From positions 806,001-870,000 of the forward strand of contig JAZGUH010001235.1 in assembly GCA_037893225.1 (NCBI GenBank): DNA of 64,000 bases, written 5' to 3'. A program made the position numbers and the translations under genes. Position 1 is the stretch's first letter, and the number at the start of each line of letters is the position of its first letter. Source of the DNA: Hippasteria phrygiana (taxonomy: Eukaryota > Echinodermata > Asteroidea > Valvatida > Goniasteridae). A model generated the notes under the pieces. That model was not told the origin of the DNA. It worked only from the letters and a program-made list of their open reading frames with translations, and did not search any database. This document shows, in pieces, positions 49,901 through 63,881 of the stretch.

Positions 49901-52755
49901 TGTTACCGTCTATTTATTGCTCCATGCATGTCAAATTCCATGGGGTATGGACTTGCTTTACTCATTCATAATTGCATGAAATATCAACCAAATTCAGTAA
50001 TTTTGACATGTATGGATAGCTTAGATCTGGCGCTACATGTTGCAATTATCGGCGGCTTCTTAGAGTTAACACTTGTGGAGAAAATTCAAACCTCGCAATG
50101 TGTATTTTCTTCCTGGCCACCATCTGTGTGCAGATTACCTCCTATTTATTGCTCCATGCCTGTCAAAATCCCTGGGGTATGGACTTGCTTTACTCATTCA
50201 TAATTGCATGAAATATCAACCAAATTCAGTAATTTTGACATGTATGGATAGCTTAGATCTGGCGCTACATGTTGCAATTATCGGCGGCTTCTTAGAGTTA
50301 ACACTTGTGGAGAAAATTCAAACCTCGCAATGTTTATTTTCTTCCCGGCCACCATCTGTGTGCAGATTACCTCCTATTTATTGCTCCATGCCTGTCAAAA
50401 TCCCTGGGGTATGGACTTGCTTTACTCATTCATAATTGCATGAAATATCAACCAAATTCAGTAATTTTGACATGTATGGATAGCTTAGATCTGGCGCTAC
50501 ATGTTGCAATTATCGGCGGCTTCTTAGAGTTAAAACTTGTGGAGAAAATTCAAACCTCGCAATGTTTATTTTCTTTCCGGCCAACATCTGTGTACATGTT
50601 ACCGTCTATTTATTGCTCCATGCATGTCAAATTCCATGGGGTATGGACTTGCTTTACTCATTCATAATTGCATGAAATATCAACCAAATTCAGTAATTTT
50701 GACATGTATGGATAGCTTAGATCTGGCGCTACATGTTGCAATTATCGGCGGCTTCTTAGAGTTAACACTTGTGGAGAAAATTCAAACCTCGCAATGTTTA
50801 TTTTCTTTCCGGCCAACATCTGTGTGCATATTACCTTCTATTTATTGCTCCATGCCTGTCAAATTCCCTAGGGTATGACTTGCTTTACTCATTCATAATT
50901 GCATGAAATATCAACCAAATTCAGTAATTTTGACATGTATGGATAGCTTAGATCTGGCGCTACATGTTGCAATTATCGGCGGCTTCTTAGAGTTAAAACT
51001 TGTGGAGAAAATTCAAACCTCGCAATGTTTATTTTCTTTCCGGCCAACATCTGTGTGCATATTACCTTCTATTTATTGCTCCATGCCTGTCAAATTCCCT
51101 AGGGTATGACTTGCTTTACTCATTCATAATTGCATGAAATATCAACCAAATTCAGTAATTTTGACATGTATGGATAGCTTAGATCTGGCGCTACATGTTG
51201 CAATTATCGGCGGCTTCTTAGAGTTAACACTTGTGGAGAAAATTCAAACCTCGCAATGTTTATTTTCTTCCTGGCCACCATCTGTGTGCAGATTACCTCC
51301 TATTTATTGCTCCATGCCTGTCAAAATCCCTGGGGTATGGACTTGCTTTACTCATTCATAATTGCATGAAATATCAACCAAATTCAGTAATTTTGACATG
51401 TATGGATAGCTTAGATCTGGCGCTACATGTTGCAATTATCGGCGGCTTCTTAGAGTTAAAACTTGTGGAGAAAATTCAAACCTCGCAATGTTTATTTTCT
51501 TTCCGGCCAACATCTGTGTGCATATTACGTTCTATTTATTGCTCCATGCCTGTCAAATTCCCTAGGGTATGACTTGCTTTACTCATTCATAATTGCATGA
51601 AATATCAACCAAATTCAGTAATGTTGACATGTATGGATAGCTTAGATCTGGCGCTACATGTTGCAATTATCGGCGGCTTCTTAGAGTTAACACTTGTGGA
51701 GAAAATTCAAACCTCGCAATGTTTATTTTCTTCCTGGCCACCATCTGTGTGCAGATTACCTCCTATTTATTGCTCCATGCCTGTCAAAATCCCTGGGGTA
51801 TGGACTTGCTTTACTCATTCATAATTGCATGAAATATCAACCAAATTCAGTAATTTTGACATGTATGGATAGCTTAGATCTGGCGCTACATGTTGCAATT
51901 ATCGGCGGCTTCTTAGAGTTAAAACTTGTGGAGAAAATTCAAACCTCGCAATGTTTATTTTCTTTCCGGCCAACATCTGTGTACATGTTACCGTCTATTT
52001 ATTGCTCCATGCATGTCAAATTCCATGGGGTATGGACTTGCTTTACTCATTCATAATTGCATGAAATATCAACAAAATTCAGTAATTTTGACATGTATGG
52101 ATAGCTTAGATCTGGCGCTACATGTTGCAATTATCGGCGGCTTCTTAGAGTTAAAACTTGTGGTGAAAATTCAAACCTCGCAATGTTTATTTTCTTTCCG
52201 GCCAACATCTGTGTACATGTTACCGTCTATTTATTGCTCCATGCATGTCAAATTCCCTGGGGTATGGACTTGCTTTACTCATTCATAATTGCATGAAATA
52301 TCAACCAAATTCAGTAATTTTGACATGTATGGATAGCTTAGATCTGGCGCTACATGTTGCAATTATCGGCGGCTTCTTAGAGTTAAAACTTGTGGAGAAA
52401 ATTCAAACCTCGCAATGTTTATTTTCTTTCCGGCCAACATCTGTGTGCATATTACCTTCTATTTATTGCTCCATGCCTGTCAAATTCCCTAGGGTATGAC
52501 TTGCTTTACTCATTCATAATTGCATGAAATATCAACCAAATTCAGTAATGTTGACATGTATGGATAGCTTAGATCTGGCGCTACATGTTGCAATTATCGG
52601 CGGCTTCTTAGAGTTAACACTTGTGGAGAAAATTCAAACCTCGCAATGTTTATTTTCTTCCTGGCCACCATCTGTGTGCAGATTACCTCCTATTTATTGC
52701 TCCATGCCTGTCAAAATCCCTGGGGTATGGACTTGCTTTACTCATTCATAATTGC
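46963..52755. repeat. 25-monomer unit, 5793 bp, right copy
   Basis: Same order as 41402-46962 with one additional BV at 48354. Changes seen only in this copy include C10T and C20T (49290, 49300) and C164G (51529); C195A (43913) and T226A (46724) are seen only in the left copy. Confidence 0.88.
47890..49048. repeat. Single pentamer G-A-BV-C-D, 1159 bp
   Basis: Monomers at 47890, 48122, 48354, 48586 and 48818. It is flanked by C-D on both sides and keeps the BV that is missing at the equivalent place in the left-hand unit (42561-42793). Confidence 0.9.
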
Positions 52756-55700
52756 ATGAAATATCAACCAAATTCAGTAATTTTGACATGTATGGATAGC
52801 TTAGATCTGGCGCTACATGTTGCAATTATCGGCGGCTTCTTAGAGTTAAAACTTGTGGAGAAAATTCAAACCTCGCAATGTTTATTTTCTTTCCGGCCAA
52901 CATCTGTGTACATGTTACCGTCTATTTATTGCTCCATGCATGTCAAATTCCATGGGGTATGGACTTGCTTTACTCATTCATAATTGCATGAAATATCAAC
53001 CAAATTCAGTAATTTTGACATGTATGGATAGCTTAGATCTGGCGCTACATGTTGCAATTATCGGCGGCTTCTTAGAGTTAAAACTTGTGGAGAAAATTCA
53101 AACCTCGCAATGTTTATTTTCTTTCCGGCCAACATCTGTGTACATGTTACCGTCTATTTATTGCTCCATGCATGTCAAATTCCCTGGGGTATGGACTTGC
53201 TTTACTCATTCATAATTGCATGAAATATCAACCAAATTCAGTAATTTTGACATGTATGGATAGCTTAGATCTGGCGCTACATGTTGCAATTATCGGCGGC
53301 TTCTTAGAGTTAAAACTTGTGGAGAAAATTCAAACCTCGCAATGTTTATTTTCTTTCCGGCCAACATCTGTGTGCATATTACCTTCTATTTATTGCTCCA
53401 TGCCTGTCAAATTCCCTAGGGTATGACTTGCTTTACTCATTCATAATTGCATGAAATATCAACCAAATTCAGTAATTTTGACATGTATGGATAGCTTAGA
53501 TCTGGCGCTACATGTTGCAATTATCGGCGGCTTCTTAGAGTTAACACTTGTGGAGAAAATTCAAACCTCGCAATGTTTATTTTCTTCCTGGCCACCATCT
53601 GTGTGCAGATTACCTCCTATTTATTGCTCCATGCCTGTCAAAATCCCTGGGGTATGGACTTGCTTTACTCATTCATAATTGCATGAAATATCAACCAAAT
53701 TCAGTAATTTTGACATGTATGGATAGCTTAGATCTGGCGCTACATGTTGCAATTATCGGCGGCTTCTTAGAGTTAAAACTTGTGGAGAAAATTCAAACCT
53801 CGCAATGTTTATTTTCTTTCCGGCCAACATCTGTGTGCATATTACCTTCTATTTATTGCTCCATGCCTGTCAAATTCCCTAGGGTATGACTTGCTTTACT
53901 CATTCATAATTGCATGAAATATCAACCAAATTCAGTAATGTTGACATGTATGGATAGCTTAGATCTGGCGCTACATGTTGCAATTATCGGCGGCTTCTTA
54001 GAGTTAACACTTGTGGAGAAAATTCAAACCTCGCAATGTTTATTTTCTTCCTGGCCACCATCTGTGTGCAGATTACCTCCTATTTATTGCTCCATGCCTG
54101 TCAAAATCCCTGGGGTATGGACTTGCTTTACTCATTCATAATTGCATGAAATATCAACCAAATTCAGTAATTTTGACATGTATGGATAGCTTAGATCTGG
54201 CGCTACATGTTGCAATTATCGGCGGCTTCTTAGAGTTAAAACTTGTGGAGAAAATTCAAACCTCGCAATGTTTATTTTCTTTCCGGCCAACATCTGTGTA
54301 CATGTTACCGTCTATTTATTGCTCCATGCATGTCAAATTCCATGGGGTATGGACTTGCTTTACTCATTCATAATTGCATGAAATATCAACCAAATTCAGT
54401 AATTTTGACATGTATGGATAGCTTAGATCTGGCGCTACATGTTGCAATTATCGGCGGCTTCTTAGAGTTAACACTTGTGGAGAAAATTCAAACCTCGCAA
54501 TGTGTATTTTCTTCCTGGCCACCATCTGTGTGCAGATTACCTCCTATTTATTGCTCCATGCCTGTCAAAATCCCTGGGGTATGGACTTGCTTTACTCATT
54601 CATAATTGCATGAAATATCAACCAAATTCAGTAATTTTGACATGTATGGATAGCTTAGATCTGGCGCTACATGTTGCAATTATCGGCGGCTTCTTAGAGT
54701 TAACACTTGTGGAGAAAATTCAAACCTCGCAATGTTTATTTTCTTCCCGGCCACCATCTGTGTGCAGATTACCTCCTATTTATTGCTCCATGCCTGTCAA
54801 AATCCCTGGGGTATGGACTTGCTTTACTCATTCATAATTGCATGAAATATCAACCAAATTCAGTAATTTTGACATGTATGGATAGCTTAGATCTGGCGCT
54901 ACATGTTGCAATTATCGGCGGCTTCTTAGAGTTAAAACTTGTGGAGAAAATTCAAACCTCGCAATGTTTATTTTCTTTCCGGCCAACATCTGTGTACATG
55001 TTACCGTCTATTTATTGCTCCATGCATGTCAAATTCCATGGGGTATGGACTTGCTTTACTCATTCATAATTGCATGAAATATCAACCAAATTCAGTAATT
55101 TTGACATGTATGGATAGCTTAGATCTGGCGCTACATGTTGCAATTATCGGCGGCTTCTTAGAGTTAACACTTGTGGAGAAAATTCAAACCTCGCAATGTG
55201 TATTTTCTTCCTGGCCACCATCTGTGTGCAGATTACCTCCTATTTATTGCTCCATGCCTGTCAAAATCCCTGGGGTATGGACTTGCTTTACTCATTCATA
55301 ATTGCATGAAATATCAACCAAATTCAGTAATTTTGACATGTATGGATAGCTTAGATCTGGCGCTACATGTTGCAATTATCGGCGGCTTCTTAGAGTTAAC
55401 ACTTGTGGAGAAAATTCAAACCTCGCAATGTTTATTTTCTTCCCGGCCACCATCTGTGTGCAGATTACCTTCTATTTATTGCTCCATGTCTGTGAAATTC
55501 CCTGGGGTATGGACTTGCTTTACTCATTCATAATTGCATGAAATATCAACCAAATTCAGTAATTTTGACATGTATGGATAGCTTAGATCTGGCGCTACAT
55601 GTTGCAATTATCGGCGGCTTCTTAGAGTTAAAACTTGTGGAGAAAATTCAAACCTCGCAATGTTTATTTTCTTTCCGGCCAACATCTGTGTGCATATTAC

Positions 55701-57391
55701 CTTCTATTTATTGCTCCATGCCTGTCAAATTCCCTAGGGTATGACTTGCTTTACTCATTCATAATTGCATGAAATATCAACCAAATTCAGTAATTTTGAC
55801 ATGTATGGATAGCTTAGATCTGGCGCTACATGTTGCAATTATCGGCGGCTTCTTAGAGTTAACACTTGTGGAGAAAATTCAAACCTCGCAATGTTTATTT
55901 TCTTCCCGGCCACCATCTGTGTGCAGATTACCTCCTATTTATTGCTCCATGCCTGTCAAAATCCCTGGGGTATGGACTTGCTTTACTCATTCATAATTGC
56001 ATGAAATATCAACCAAATTCAGTAATTTTGACATGTATGGATAGCTTAGATCTGGCGCTACATGTTGCAATTATCGGCGGCTTCTTAGAGTTAAAACTTG
56101 TGGAGAAAATTCAAACCTCGCAATGTTTATTTTCTTTCCGGCCAACATCTGTGTACATGTTACCGTCTATTTATTGCTCCATGCATGTCAAATTCCATGG
56201 GGTATGGACTTGCTTTACTCATTCATAATTGCATGAAATATCAACCAAATTCAGTAATTTTGACATGTATGGATAGCTTAGATCTGGCGCTACATGTTGC
56301 AATTATCGGCGGCTTCTTAGAGTTAACACTTGTGGAGAAAATTCAAACCTCGCAATGTGTATTTTCTTCCTGGCCACCATCTGTGTGCAGATTACCTCCT
56401 ATTTATTGCTCCATGCCTGTCAAAATCCCTGGGGTATGGACTTGCTTTACTCATTCATAATTGCATGAAATATCAACCAAATTCAGTAATTTTGACATGT
56501 ATGGATAGCTTAGATCTGGCGCTACATGTTGCAATTATCGGCGGCTTCTTAGAGTTAACACTTGTGGAGAAAATTCAAACCTCGCAATGTTTATTTTCTT
56601 CCCGGCCACCATCTGTGTGCAGATTACCTTCTATTTATTGCTCCATGTCTGTGAAATTCCCTGGGGTATGGACTTGCTTTACTCATTCATAATTGCATGA
56701 AATATCAACCAAATTCAGTAATTTTGACATGTATGGATAGCTTAGATCTGGCGCTACATGTTGCAATTATCGGCGGCTTCTTAGAGTTAAAACTTGTGGA
56801 GAAAATTCAAACCTCGCAATGTTTATTTTCTTTCCGGCCAACATCTGTGTGCATATTACCTTCTATTTATTGCTCCATGCCTGTCAAATTCCCTAGGGTA
56901 TGACTTGCTTTACTCATTCATAATTGCATGAAATATCAACCAAATTCAGTAATTTTGACATGTATGGATAGCTTAGATCTGGCGCTACATGTTGCAATTA
57001 TCGGCGGCTTCTTAGAGTTAACACTTGTGGAGAAAATTCAAACCTCGCAATGTTTATTTTCTTCCCGGCCACCATCTGTGTGCAGATTACCTCCTATTTA
57101 TTGCTCCATGCCTGTCAAAATCCCTGGGGTATGGACTTGCTTTACTCATTCATAATTGCATGAAATATCAACCAAATTCAGTAATTTTGACATGTATGGA
57201 TAGCTTAGATCTGGCGCTACATGTTGCAATTATCGGCGGCTTCTTAGAGTTAAAACTTGTGGAGAAAATTCAAACCTCGCAATGTTTATTTTCTTTCCGG
57301 CCAACATCTGTGTACATGTTACCGTCTATTTATTGCTCCATGCATGTCAAATTCCATGGGGTATGGACTTGCTTTACTCATTCATAATTGC
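51134..57391. repeat. 6258-bp block of 27 monomers, copy 2
   Basis: It matches 36535-42792 class by class. After it the order continues with BV-C-D, whereas copy 1 continues with C-D, so copy 1 lost one BV at its right edge or copy 2 gained one. Confidence 0.88.
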
Positions 57392-58086
57392 ATGAAATAT
57401 CAACCAAATTCAGTAATTTTGACATGTATGGATAGCTTAGATCTGGCGCTACATGTTGCAATTATCGGCGGCTTCTTAGAGTTAACACTTGTGGAGAAAA
57501 TTCAAACCTCGCAATGTGTATTTTCTTCCTGGCCACCATCTGTGTGCAGATTACCTCCTATTTATTGCTCCATGCCTGTCAAAATCCCTGGGGTATGGAC
57601 TTGCTTTACTCATTCATAATTGCATGAAATATCAACCAAATTCAGTAATTTTGACATGTATGGATAGCTTAGATCTGGCGCTACATGTTGCAATTATCGG
57701 CGGCTTCTTAGAGTTAACACTTGTGGAGAAAATTCAAACCTCGCAATGTTTATTTTCTTCCCGGCCACCATCTGTGTGCAGATTACCTTCTATTTATTGC
57801 TCCATGTCTGTGAAATTCCCTGGGGTATGGACTTGCTTTACTCATTCATAATTGCATGAAATATCAACCAAATTCAGTAATTTTGACATGTATGGATAGC
57901 TTAGATCTGGCGCTACATGTTGCAATTATCGGCGGCTTCTTAGAGTTAAAACTTGTGGAGAAAATTCAAACCTCGCAATGTTTATTTTCTTTCCGGCCAA
58001 CATCTGTGTGCATATTACCTTCTATTTATTGCTCCATGCCTGTCAAATTCCCTAGGGTATGACTTGCTTTACTCATTCATAATTGC
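54610..58086. repeat. Pentamer G-A-BV-C-D, three tandem copies (3 x 1159 bp)
   Basis: Copies at 54610-55768, 55769-56927 and 56928-58086. They are identical in class order and length, and I noticed no private change in any of them. This is the cleanest short-period HOR in the window. Confidence 0.92.
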
Positions 58087-60173
58087 ATGAAATATCAACC
58101 AAATTCAGTAATTTTGACATGTATGGATAGCTTAGATCTGGCGCTACATGTTGCAATTATCGGCGGCTTCTTAGAGTTAACACTTGTGGAGAAAATTCAA
58201 ACCTCGCAATGTTTATTTTCTTCCCGGCCACCATCTGTGTGCAGATTACCTTCTATTTATTGCTCCATGTCTGTGAAATTCCCTGGGGTATGGACTTGCT
58301 TTACTCATTCATAATTGCATGAAATATCAACCAAATTCAGTAATTTTGACATGTATGGATAGCTTAGATCTGGCGCTACATGTTGCAATTATCGGCGGCT
58401 TCTTAGAGTTAAAACTTGTGGAGAAAATTCAAACCTCGCAATGTTTATTTTCTTTCCGGCCAACATCTGTGTGCATATTACCTTCTATTTATTGCTCCAT
58501 GCCTGTCAAATTCCCTAGGGTATGACTTGCTTTACTCATTCATAATTGCATGAAATATCAACCAAATTCAGTAATGTTGACATGTATGGATAGCTTAGAT
58601 CTGGCGCTACATGTTGCAATTATCGGCGGCTTCTTAGAGTTAACACTTGTGGAGAAAATTCAAACCTCGCAATGTTTATTTTCTTCCTGGCCACCATCTG
58701 TGTGCAGATTACCTCCTATTTATTGCTCCATGCCTGTCAAAATCCCTGGGGTATGGACTTGCTTTACTCATTCATAATTGCATGAAATATCAACCAAATT
58801 CAGTAATTTTGACATGTATGGATAGCTTAGATCTGGCGCTACATGTTGCAATTATCGGCGGCTTCTTAGAGTTAAAACTTGTGGAGAAAATTCAAACCTC
58901 GCAATGTTTATTTTCTTTCCGGCCAACATCTGTGTACATGTTACCGTCTATTTATTGCTCCATGCATGTCAAATTCCATGGGGTATGGACTTGCTTTACT
59001 CATTCATAATTGCATGAAATATCAACCAAATTCAGTAATTTTGACATGTATGGATAGCTTAGATCTGGCGCTACATGTTGCAATTATCGGCGGCTTCTTA
59101 GAGTTAACACTTGTGGAGAAAATTCAAACCTCGCAATGTGTATTTTCTTCCTGGCCACCATCTGTGTGCAGATTACCTCCTATTTATTGCTCCATGCCTG
59201 TCAAAATCCCTGGGGTATGGACTTGCTTTACTCATTCATAATTGCATGAAATATCAACCAAATTCAGTAATTTTGACATGTATGGATAGCTTAGATCTGG
59301 CGCTACATGTTGCAATTATCGGCGGCTTCTTAGAGTTAACACTTGTGGAGAAAATTCAAACCTCGCAATGTTTATTTTCTTCCCGGCCACCATCTGTGTG
59401 CAGATTACCTCCTATTTATTGCTCCATGCCTGTCAAAATCCCTGGGGTATGGACTTGCTTTACTCATTCATAATTGCATGAAATATCAACCAAATTCAGT
59501 AATTTTGACATGTATGGATAGCTTAGATCTGGCGCTACATGTTGCAATTATCGGCGGCTTCTTAGAGTTAAAACTTGTGGAGAAAATTCAAACCTCGCAA
59601 TGTTTATTTTCTTTCCGGCCAACATCTGTGTACATGTTACCGTCTATTTATTGCTCCATGCATGTCAAATTCCATGGGGTATGGACTTGCTTTACTCATT
59701 CATAATTGCATGAAATATCAACCAAATTCAGTAATTTTGACATGTATGGATAGCTTAGATCTGGCGCTACATGTTGCAATTATCGGCGGCTTCTTAGAGT
59801 TAACACTTGTGGAGAAAATTCAAACCTCGCAATGTGTATTTTCTTCCTGGCCACCATCTGTGTGCAGATTACCTCCTATTTATTGCTCCATGCCTGTCAA
59901 AATCCCTGGGGTATGGACTTGCTTTACTCATTCATAATTGCATGAAATATCAACCAAATTCAGTAATTTTGACATGTATGGATAGCTTAGATCTGGCGCT
60001 ACATGTTGCAATTATCGGCGGCTTCTTAGAGTTAACACTTGTGGAGAAAATTCAAACCTCGCAATGTTTATTTTCTTCCCGGCCACCATCTGTGTGCAGA
60101 TTACCTTCTATTTATTGCTCCATGTCTGTGAAATTCCCTGGGGTATGGACTTGCTTTACTCATTCATAATTGC

Positions 60174-60404
60174 ATGAAATATCAACCAAATTCAGTAATT
60201 TTGACATGTATGGATAGCTTAGATCTGGCGCTACATGTTGCAATTATCGGCGGCTTCTTAGAGTTAAAACTTGTGGAGAAAATTCAAACCTCGCAATGTT
60301 TATTTTCTTTCCGGCCAACATCTGTGTGCATATTACCTTCTATTTATTGCTCCATGCCTGTCAAATTCCCTGGGGTATGACTTGCTTTACTCATTCATAA
60401 TTGC
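60174..60404 (+). repeat. Class D monomer with G199 (231 bp)
   Basis: This D unit keeps the one-G deletion and T158 but reads ccctggggtatgac instead of ccctagggtatgac, so it lacks the AvrII site. It is the only D-type copy like this. A short gene-conversion tract from a neighbouring C or B, or a back mutation A to G, would give it. Confidence 0.85.
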
Positions 60405-61331
60405 ATGAAATATCAACCAAATTCAGTAATTTTGACATGTATGGATAGCTTAGATCTGGCGCTACATGTTGCAATTATCGGCGGCTTCTTAGAGTTAACA
60501 CTTGTGGAGAAAATTCAAACCTCGCAATGTTTATTTTCTTCCCGGCCACCATCTGTGTGCAGATTACCTTCTATTTATTGCTCCATGTCTGTGAAATTCC
60601 CTGGGGTATGGACTTGCTTTACTCATTCATAATTGCATGAAATATCAACCAAATTCAGTAATTTTGACATGTATGGATAGCTTAGATCTGGCGCTACATG
60701 TTGCAATTATCGGCGGCTTCTTAGAGTTAAAACTTGTGGAGAAAATTCAAACCTCGCAATGTTTATTTTCTTTCCGGCCAACATCTGTGTGCATATTACC
60801 TTCTATTTATTGCTCCATGCCTGTCAAATTCCCTAGGGTATGACTTGCTTTACTCATTCATAATTGCATGAAATATCAACCAAATTCAGTAATTTTGACA
60901 TGTATGGATAGCTTAGATCTGGCGCTACATGTTGCAATTATCGGCGGCTTCTTAGAGTTAACACTTGTGGAGAAAATTCAAACCTCGCAATGTTTATTTT
61001 CTTCCTGGCCACCATCTGTGTGCAGATTACCTCCTATTTATTGCTCCATGCCTGTCAAAATCCCTGGGGTATGGACTTGCTTTACTCATTCATAATTGCA
61101 TGAAATATCAACCAAATTCAGTAATTTTGACATGTATGGATAGCTTAGATCTGGCGCTACATGTTGCAATTATCGGCGGCTTCTTAGAGTTAACACTTGT
61201 GGAGAAAATTCAAACCTCGCAATGTTTATTTTCTTCCCGGCCACCATCTGTGTGCAGATTACCTTTTATTTATTGCTCCATGCCTGTCAAAATCCCTGGG
61301 GTATGGACTTGCTTTACTCATTCATAATTGC
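60405..61331. repeat. 927-bp module C-D-B-F, copy 3
   Basis: Four monomers starting at 60405, 60637, 60868 and 61100. It sits inside zone 3, flanked by BV and G units, and is followed by A'-D-B-D. Confidence 0.88.
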
Positions 61332-63881
61332 ATGAAATATCAACCAAATTCAGTAATTTTGACATGTATGGATAGCTTAGATCTGGCGCTACATGTTGCA
61401 ATTATCGGCGGCTTCTTAGAGTTAAAACTTGTGGAGAAAATTCAAACCTCGCAATGTTTATTTTCTTTCCGGCCAACATCTGTGTACATGTTACCGTCTA
61501 TTTATTGCTCCATGCATGTCAAATTCCCTGGGGTATGGACTTGCTTTACTCATTCATAATTGCATGAAATATCAACCAAATTCAGTAATTTTGACATGTA
61601 TGGATAGCTTAGATCTGGCGCTACATGTTGCAATTATCGGCGGCTTCTTAGAGTTAAAACTTGTGGAGAAAATTCAAACCTCGCAATGTTTATTTTCTTT
61701 CCGGCCAACATCTGTGTGCATATTACCTTCTATTTATTGCTCCATGCCTGTCAAATTCCCTAGGGTATGACTTGCTTTACTCATTCATAATTGCATGAAA
61801 TATCAACCAAATTCAGTAATTTTGACATGTATGGATAGCTTAGATCTGGCGCTACATGTTGCAATTATCGGCGGCTTCTTAGAGTTAACACTTGTGGAGA
61901 AAATTCAAACCTCGCAATGTTTATTTTCTTCCTGGCCACCATCTGTGTGCAGATTACCTCCTATTTATTGCTCCATGCCTGTCAAAATCCCTGGGGTATG
62001 GACTTGCTTTACTCATTCATAATTGCATGAAATATCAACCAAATTCAGTAATTTTGACATGTATGGATAGCTTAGATCTGGCGCTACATGTTGCAATTAT
62101 CGGCGGCTTCTTAGAGTTAAAACTTGTGGAGAAAATTCAAACCTCGCAATGTTTATTTTCTTTCCGGCCAACATCTGTGTGCATATTACCTTCTATTTAT
62201 TGCTCCATGCCTGTCAAATTCCCTAGGGTATGACTTGCTTTACTCATTCATAATTGCATGAAATATCAACCAAATTCAGTAATGTTGACATGTATGGATA
62301 GCTTAGATCTGGCGCTACATGTTGCAATTATCGGCGGCTTCTTAGAGTTAACACTTGTGGAGAAAATTCAAACCTCGCAATGTTTATTTTCTTCCTGGCC
62401 ACCATCTGTGTGCAGATTACCTCCTATTTATTGCTCCATGCCTGTCAAAATCCCTGGGGTATGGACTTGCTTTACTCATTCATAATTGCATGAAATATCA
62501 ACCAAATTCAGTAATTTTGACATGTATGGATAGCTTAGATCTGGCGCTACATGTTGCAATTATCGGCGGCTTCTTAGAGTTAAAACTTGTGGAGAAAATT
62601 CAAACCTCGCAATGTTTATTTTCTTTCCGGCCAACATCTGTGTACATGTTACCGTCTATTTATTGCTCCATGCATGTCAAATTCCATGGGGTATGGACTT
62701 GCTTTACTCATTCATAATTGCATGAAATATCAACCAAATTCAGTAATTTTGACATGTATGGATAGCTTAGATCTGGCGCTACATGTTGCAATTATCGGCG
62801 GCTTCTTAGAGTTAACACTTGTGGAGAAAATTCAAACCTCGCAATGTGTATTTTCTTCCTGGCCACCATCTGTGTGCAGATTACCTCCTATTTATTGCTC
62901 CATGCCTGTCAAAATCCCTGGGGTATGGACTTGCTTTACTCATTCATAATTGCATGAAATATCAACCAAATTCAGTAATTTTGACATGTATGGATAGCTT
63001 AGATCTGGCGCTACATGTTGCAATTATCGGCGGCTTCTTAGAGTTAACACTTGTGGAGAAAATTCAAACCTCGCAATGTTTATTTTCTTCCCGGCCACCA
63101 TCTGTGTGCAGATTACCTCCTATTTATTGCTCCATGCCTGTCAAAATCCCTGGGGTATGGACTTGCTTTACTCATTCATAATTGCATGAAATATCAACCA
63201 AATTCAGTAATTTTGACATGTATGGATAGCTTAGATCTGGCGCTACATGTTGCAATTATCGGCGGCTTCTTAGAGTTAAAACTTGTGGAGAAAATTCAAA
63301 CCTCGCAATGTTTATTTTCTTTCCGGCCAACATCTGTGTACATGTTACCGTCTATTTATTGCTCCATGCATGTCAAATTCCATGGGGTATGGACTTGCTT
63401 TACTCATTCATAATTGCATGAAATATCAACCAAATTCAGTAATTTTGACATGTATGGATAGCTTAGATCTGGCGCTACATGTTGCAATTATCGGCGGCTT
63501 CTTAGAGTTAACACTTGTGGAGAAAATTCAAACCTCGCAATGTGTATTTTCTTCCTGGCCACCATCTGTGTGCAGATTACCTCCTATTTATTGCTCCATG
63601 CCTGTCAAAATCCCTGGGGTATGGACTTGCTTTACTCATTCATAATTGCATGAAATATCAACCAAATTCAGTAATTTTGACATGTATGGATAGCTTAGAT
63701 CTGGCGCTACATGTTGCAATTATCGGCGGCTTCTTAGAGTTAACACTTGTGGAGAAAATTCAAACCTCGCAATGTTTATTTTCTTCCCGGCCACCATCTG
63801 TGTGCAGATTACCTTCTATTTATTGCTCCATGTCTGTGAAATTCCCTGGGGTATGGACTTGCTTTACTCATTCATAATTGC

